Part shown: positions 60,129-64,000 of the stretch, piece after piece
Numbering within the stretch: position 1 is the stretch's first letter
How the letters are laid out: every line of letters begins with the position of its first letter
Origin: Desulfovibrionaceae bacterium
GTDB lineage: Bacteria; Desulfobacterota; Desulfovibrionia; Desulfovibrionales; Desulfovibrionaceae
DNA length: 64,000 bases
Reading direction: 5' to 3'
Assembly (NCBI GenBank): GCA_022510785.1
Contig: JAFLSV010000010.1
Coordinates: 1 to 64,000 of the forward strand
The notes under the pieces: generated by a model
What the model saw: only the letters and a program-made list of their open reading frames with translations
Database searches by the model: none
Told to the model about the DNA's origin: nothing
Made by a program: the position numbers and the translations under genes

Positions 60129-61020
60129 GGGTTTTATGCCCGTCACTCTTGATCTCATGGACGAATACGAGGCCTTTCGGCAGCGGACGCCCCGGCGCTC
60201 GGCCGATTACACCTTTACCAACCTTTGGGGCTGGGCCGCGTATTATGGTCTTTCACTCGCGTTTCGCGACGATCTGGTGTGGATTCATCAAAGCTCGCCT
60301 GAACCGAAATACTGGACCCCGGTGGGCGACTGGAACGCGGCGGACTGGGAATCTCACCCCGAAATCCGCGCCGGCGTCACTCTGCACCGCGCGCCGGATG
60401 AGCTGGCCCGGCTTCTGGCAACCCGGCTCAACGGGCGTGTGCGCGCCGAAGAAAGCCGTGAACAGTGGGAATATCTCTATAGCCGTGAGGAGCTGGCCAC
60501 ACTGGGCGGAAACAAGTTCCACAAGAAAAAAAATCATGTCAACGGATTCCGCAAACTGTACGGGGAGGATTACCGGGTTCTCGACAATGCGGGCAATCCG
60601 CGCGGTATTGAGGATGTGCTGGAACTGCAGGAAGTGTGGTGCCACTGGCGCGATTGCGAGAACAACCATTCCCTCCAGGCGGAAAACGATGTTATCTTCC
60701 GGGTGGCCGGCAACTGGAGCCGCCTGCCTCATCTTCGCGGCGGCGCGCTGTACGTCGATGATAAAATGGCGGCCTTCGCCATTGGCGAAGCGCTGGATGC
60801 TGAAACACTGGTCGTCCATTTTGAAAAGGGGCAGTCCGACTATCGCGGGGCGTATCAGGCCATCAACAACGCCTTTGTGCTGCATGCCGGAGAGGGTTTT
60901 TCGGTCATCAACCGCGAGCAGGATCTGGGTGAAGAAGGGCTCCGACAGGCCAAGGAAACCTATAACCCCATAGGTTTTCTGAAAAAAAGCCGCCTTGTCA
61001 TAAGCCCTGAAGGGGATTAG
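60121..61020 (+). CDS. DUF2156 (phosphatidylglycerol lysyltransferase C-terminal-like) protein
   Basis: SADYTFTNLWGWAAYYGLSLAF; GNKFHKKKNHVNGFRKLYG; FVLHAGEGFSVINREQDLGEEGLRQAKETYNPIGFLKK. Confidence 0.85.
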   Translation: MPEGFMPVTLDLMDEYEAFRQRTPRRSADYTFTNLWGWAAYYGLSLAFRDDLVWIHQSSPEPKYWTPVGDWNAADWESHPEIRAGVTLHRAPDELARLLATRLNGRVRAEESREQWEYLYSREELATLGGNKFHKKKNHVNGFRKLYGEDYRVLDNAGNPRGIEDVLELQEVWCHWRDCENNHSLQAENDVIFRVAGNWSRLPHLRGGALYVDDKMAAFAIGEALDAETLVVHFEKGQSDYRGAYQAINNAFVLHAGEGFSVINREQDLGEEGLRQAKETYNPIGFLKKSRLVISPEGD

Positions 61021-61093
61021 GATAAAACGGATTCCTCGCGGTTTCGCCGGTAACGGCGTGCTGCCCGCAACTTCTTTTGAGAGAATTTCAGCC

Positions 61094-62476
61094 ATGAAAG
61101 TTGTGACCCGTTTCGCCCCAAGTCCTACGGGGCATCTGCATATAGGCGGCGGCCGCACGGCCATTTTCTGCTGGCTCCTGGCCCGCCATTTCGGCGGCGA
61201 ATTCCGGCTGCGCATCGAGGACACCGACGCCGAGCGTTCCAGGCAGGAATACACGGATTCCATCCTGGCCTCCATGAAGTGGCTGGGGCTGGATTGGGAC
61301 GGAGAGCTTACCTACCAGAGTCAGCGTCTGGATCTTTACAATTCCTATGTGGACAGGCTGATCGAAGGCGGCCACGCCTATTGGTGCGACTGCTCGCCCG
61401 AAGAGGTGGAGGCCATGCGTGAGGTCGCCCGCGCCAAGGGACAAAAGCCCCGCTACAACGGCCGCTGTCGTCAGCGCGGTCTGGGCCCCGGGCCTGGCCG
61501 TGTGGTGCGCCTTAAGGTGCCTGACGAGGGCCGGGTGGTCTTTCAGGATATGGTCAAGGGCGCCATCGCCGTGGATGTGACCGAGCTGGATGACATGGTG
61601 CTGCGCCGCGCCGACGGTATGCCCACCTACAACATGGCCGTGGTAGTGGACGACCACGACATGGGGGTGACCCATGTCGTGCGGGGTGACGACCATGTGT
61701 CCAATACCCCGAAGCAGATACTGCTGTACCAGGCTCTCGGCTGGGAAACGCCGGTATTCGGCCATGTCCCCATGATTCTGGGGCCGGACAAACAAAAGCT
61801 GTCCAAGCGCCATGGGGCGCGGGCGGTCATTGAGTACGAGCAGGACGGTCTTTTGCCCCAGGCTCTGGTGAACTATCTGGTGCGGCTGGGCTGGTCCCAC
61901 GGCGATCAGGAAATTTTCTCCCTGAGCGAGCTGGTCAGGCTTTTTGACGGCAGCAATCTGAACAGCGCGGCCGCCGCCTTTGATCCGGAAAAATTGCAGT
62001 GGCTCAACGCCCATTACCTCAAGGAAAGCCCCGCGCCCGAGCTGGCCGCCATGCTGCGGCCCTTTGTGCGTCAGTTTGGCTTCGATGTGCCCGCCAGCCG
62101 GCTGGAAGAGCTGGCGCCCCTGTACCGCGAGCGCGCCGCCAACCTGAAGGATATGGCCGCCGCCCTCTGTCCTTATTTTCAGGATGCCGGCAGCCTCTCC
62201 TGCGAGGAAAAGGCCGCCAAGTCGCTCACTGGCGAGGGCCGGGCCCAGGTGGCCGCTGTGCGGCGCGTGCTGGCTGAGCTGCCGGACTTCGAGCCCGAAA
62301 CGCTGGAAAAAGCCATCCATGAGTATGTGGAGCGGGGCGGCCTCAAGTTCAAGCAGGTGGGGCCTCCGCTGCGCGCCGCGCTCATCGGCCAGTCGGGCGG
62401 GCCTTCCGTGCATCTTATCCTTGCTGCCCTGGGTCGGGCGGAAAGTCTGAAACGTCTGGACAGGGCGGCCGGGTGA
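61094..62476 (+). CDS. gltX: Glutamyl-tRNA synthetase
   Basis: VTRFAPSPTGHLHIGGGRTAIFCWLLARHFGGEF; DKQKLSKRHGA. Confidence 0.97.
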   Translation: MKVVTRFAPSPTGHLHIGGGRTAIFCWLLARHFGGEFRLRIEDTDAERSRQEYTDSILASMKWLGLDWDGELTYQSQRLDLYNSYVDRLIEGGHAYWCDCSPEEVEAMREVARAKGQKPRYNGRCRQRGLGPGPGRVVRLKVPDEGRVVFQDMVKGAIAVDVTELDDMVLRRADGMPTYNMAVVVDDHDMGVTHVVRGDDHVSNTPKQILLYQALGWETPVFGHVPMILGPDKQKLSKRHGARAVIEYEQDGLLPQALVNYLVRLGWSHGDQEIFSLSELVRLFDGSNLNSAAAAFDPEKLQWLNAHYLKESPAPELAAMLRPFVRQFGFDVPASRLEELAPLYRERAANLKDMAAALCPYFQDAGSLSCEEKAAKSLTGEGRAQVAAVRRVLAELPDFEPETLEKAIHEYVERGGLKFKQVGPPLRAALIGQSGGPSVHLILAALGRAESLKRLDRAAG

Positions 62477-62554
62477 TCCCTGCCGGACGGGCCACGCGCG
62501 CCGGGCGCACCCTGATGGGCCGCTGTTCCCCATGTTTTCTTTTTGGGAGTATCC

Positions 62555-64000
62555 ATGCACCTGTATAATACGATGACGCGCCGCAAGGAAAAGTTTGAGC
62601 CTCTGCATCCTGGCCGGGTTGGCATGTACGCCTGCGGGATCACGGCGTATGATTACAGCCACATTGGCCACGCCCGTTCCGCCGTGGTCTTTGATGTGCT
62701 GGCGCGCTATCTGCGGCACAAGGGCTATGATGTGACCTTTGTCCGCAACTTCACCGATGTGGACGACAAAATTATCGCCCGGGCCAACCGCGAGGGCGTC
62801 AGCAGCGCCGACATTGCCGCGACCTATATCGCGGCCTTTCATGAGGACATGGATCGCCTGGGGGTGCGGCGCGCCGATATGGAGCCCCGTGCCACCGAGT
62901 ATATTCCCGCCATGCTTGAGCTGTGCGGGTGCCTTATCGAAACGGGGCATGCCTATGCCGCGGCTTCGGGGGATGTGTATTTCCGCGTGCGTTCCTTTCC
63001 GTCCTATGGCAGGCTGTCGGGCCGGGCGCTGGATGATTTGCGGGCCGGCGCGCGCGTTGCCCCTGGCGAAGACAAGGAAGACCCGCTGGACTTTGCCCTG
63101 TGGAAGGCCGCCAAACCCGGTGAACCCTTCTGGGAAAGCCCATGGGGGAAGGGACGCCCCGGCTGGCACATTGAGTGTTCGGCCATGAGCGAAAAAAATC
63201 TTCCCCTGCCCCTGGATATCCATGGCGGCGGGCAGGATTTGATTTTTCCCCACCACGAAAATGAAATCGCCCAGAGCGAGGCCGCGCTCGGCAAGGAATT
63301 TGCCCGCTTCTGGGTGCACAATGGCTTTGTTCAGATCGATTCGGAAAAGATGTCCAAATCGCTGGGGAATTTCAAAACCATACGCGATATTCTGAAGCAG
63401 CGGCAGCCGGAAACCCTGCGCTTTTTTCTGATTGGCAAGCATTACCGCAGTCCCATTGATTTCAGCGTGGACGCCATGGATGATGCCGAACGCGGTCTGA
63501 AGCGCGTGTACGAGTGCCTGGCCGAAGCGGAGCGCGCGCGCGCCCGTTCGTCCTGGAAGCCGGGCGAACTGCCCGCTGAGCTCACGCAGGAATGGGCGAC
63601 GCTGGACAGGGCTTTTGGCGAGGCCATGGACGACGATTGCAATACCGCCGCCGCCCTGGGCCATGTGTTCGGGATGGTGCGCCTGATCAATCGCGTTCTG
63701 GAGGACAAGGCCCTGAAAAACCGGCAGGGAACGTTCGCCCTGCTGGAAAAATTTGTTCGCGCCGTGGCGGACTGGAACGCCATACTGGGCGTTTTTGGCG
63801 CCCCTCCCGAGGATTTTCTGCGCGATTTGCGCGATACTCGCGCCCGGCGTCTTGGGCTGGATATGGCCCGGGTGGAAAGTCTGCTGGCCGAGCGCGCCGA
63901 GGCCCGCGCCGCCAGGGATTTCGCGCGCGCCGACGCCGCCCGCGATGCCCTGAGCGCTCTTGGGGTGCAGGTGCGTGATACCCCGGACGGCCCTGTCTGG
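62555..64000 (+). CDS. cysS: Cysteinyl-tRNA synthetase, 3'-truncated by window edge (absent from supplied ORF track)
   Basis: Direct translation from ATG 62555: MHLYNTMTRRKEKFEPLHPGRVGMYACGITAYDYSHIGHARSAVVFDVLARYL...; frame stays open to base 64000. Confidence 0.96.
   Translation, partial: MHLYNTMTRRKEKFEPLHPGRVGMYACGITAYDYSHIGHARSAVVFDVLARYLRHKGYDVTFVRNFTDVDDKIIARANREGVSSADIAATYIAAFHEDMDRLGVRRADMEPRATEYIPAMLELCGCLIETGHAYAAASGDVYFRVRSFPSYGRLSGRALDDLRAGARVAPGEDKEDPLDFALWKAAKPGEPFWESPWGKGRPGWHIECSAMSEKNLPLPLDIHGGGQDLIFPHHENEIAQSEAALGKEFARFWVHNGFVQIDSEKMSKSLGNFKTIRDILKQRQPETLRFFLIGKHYRSPIDFSVDAMDDAERGLKRVYECLAEAERARARSSWKPGELPAELTQEWATLDRAFGEAMDDDCNTAAALGHVFGMVRLINRVLEDKALKNRQGTFALLEKFVRAVADWNAILGVFGAPPEDFLRDLRDTRARRLGLDMARVESLLAERAEARAARDFARADAARDALSALGVQVRDTPDGPVW

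Noticed and set aside
58575-60158. 527-aa minus-strand ORF
   Set aside because: Antisense shadow of the MATE gene, low-complexity H/G/R/Q composition
61088-63664. 858-aa minus-strand ORF
   Set aside because: Exact antisense of gltX and cysS; codon-shadow ORF in GC-rich DNA with His/Gly/Gln-rich nonsense composition

Overview
GC-rich, densely coded bacterial chromosome segment. Gene content and protein style suggest a Desulfovibrionaceae-like delta-proteobacterium (inference). Most of it is housekeeping: cheA 3' part, radical SAM (YhcC type), mreB-mreC-mreD-mrdA, typA, gph, miaA-coaD-rsmD, a beta-CASP nuclease, LOG protein, tadA, ubiE/menG, PBP1A, GT39/83 glycosyltransferase, gatB, NAD kinase, gmhA, fmdB-like, hemC, Lon-like protease, tRNA-Arg(CCU), fhs, lysA-like, MATE, DUF2156, gltX and a truncated cysS. 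Two accessory blocks stand out. (1) A ~15 kb unidirectional minus-strand operon (9563-24777) has the parts list of an aryl-polyene-like type II PKS/FAS pigment locus: KSs, a catalytically dead KS-like protein, two ACPs, KR, two hotdog dehydratases, thioesterase, AMP-ligase, GT2-DUF2062, LpxL-like and PlsC-like acyltransferases, an MMPL exporter, LolA, lipoproteins, and a CrtI/CrtISO-like FAD oxidoreductase. No ammonia-lyase or methyltransferase gene is visible in it. (2) A translationally coupled three-gene operon (48913-52729) encodes a GNAT-like/TraB-GumN fusion, a stand-alone paralogous GNAT-like protein and a radical SAM protein, with no obvious known function. Smaller signals include a remnant IS3-type OrfA, a truncated transporter remnant overlapping mrdA, a 16-bp perfect palindrome in front of an XRE regulator in an AT-rich patch downstream of the tRNA, and phased 54-bp imperfect repeats upstream of gph. 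All calls come from reading the supplied translations and sequence; no database search was run.
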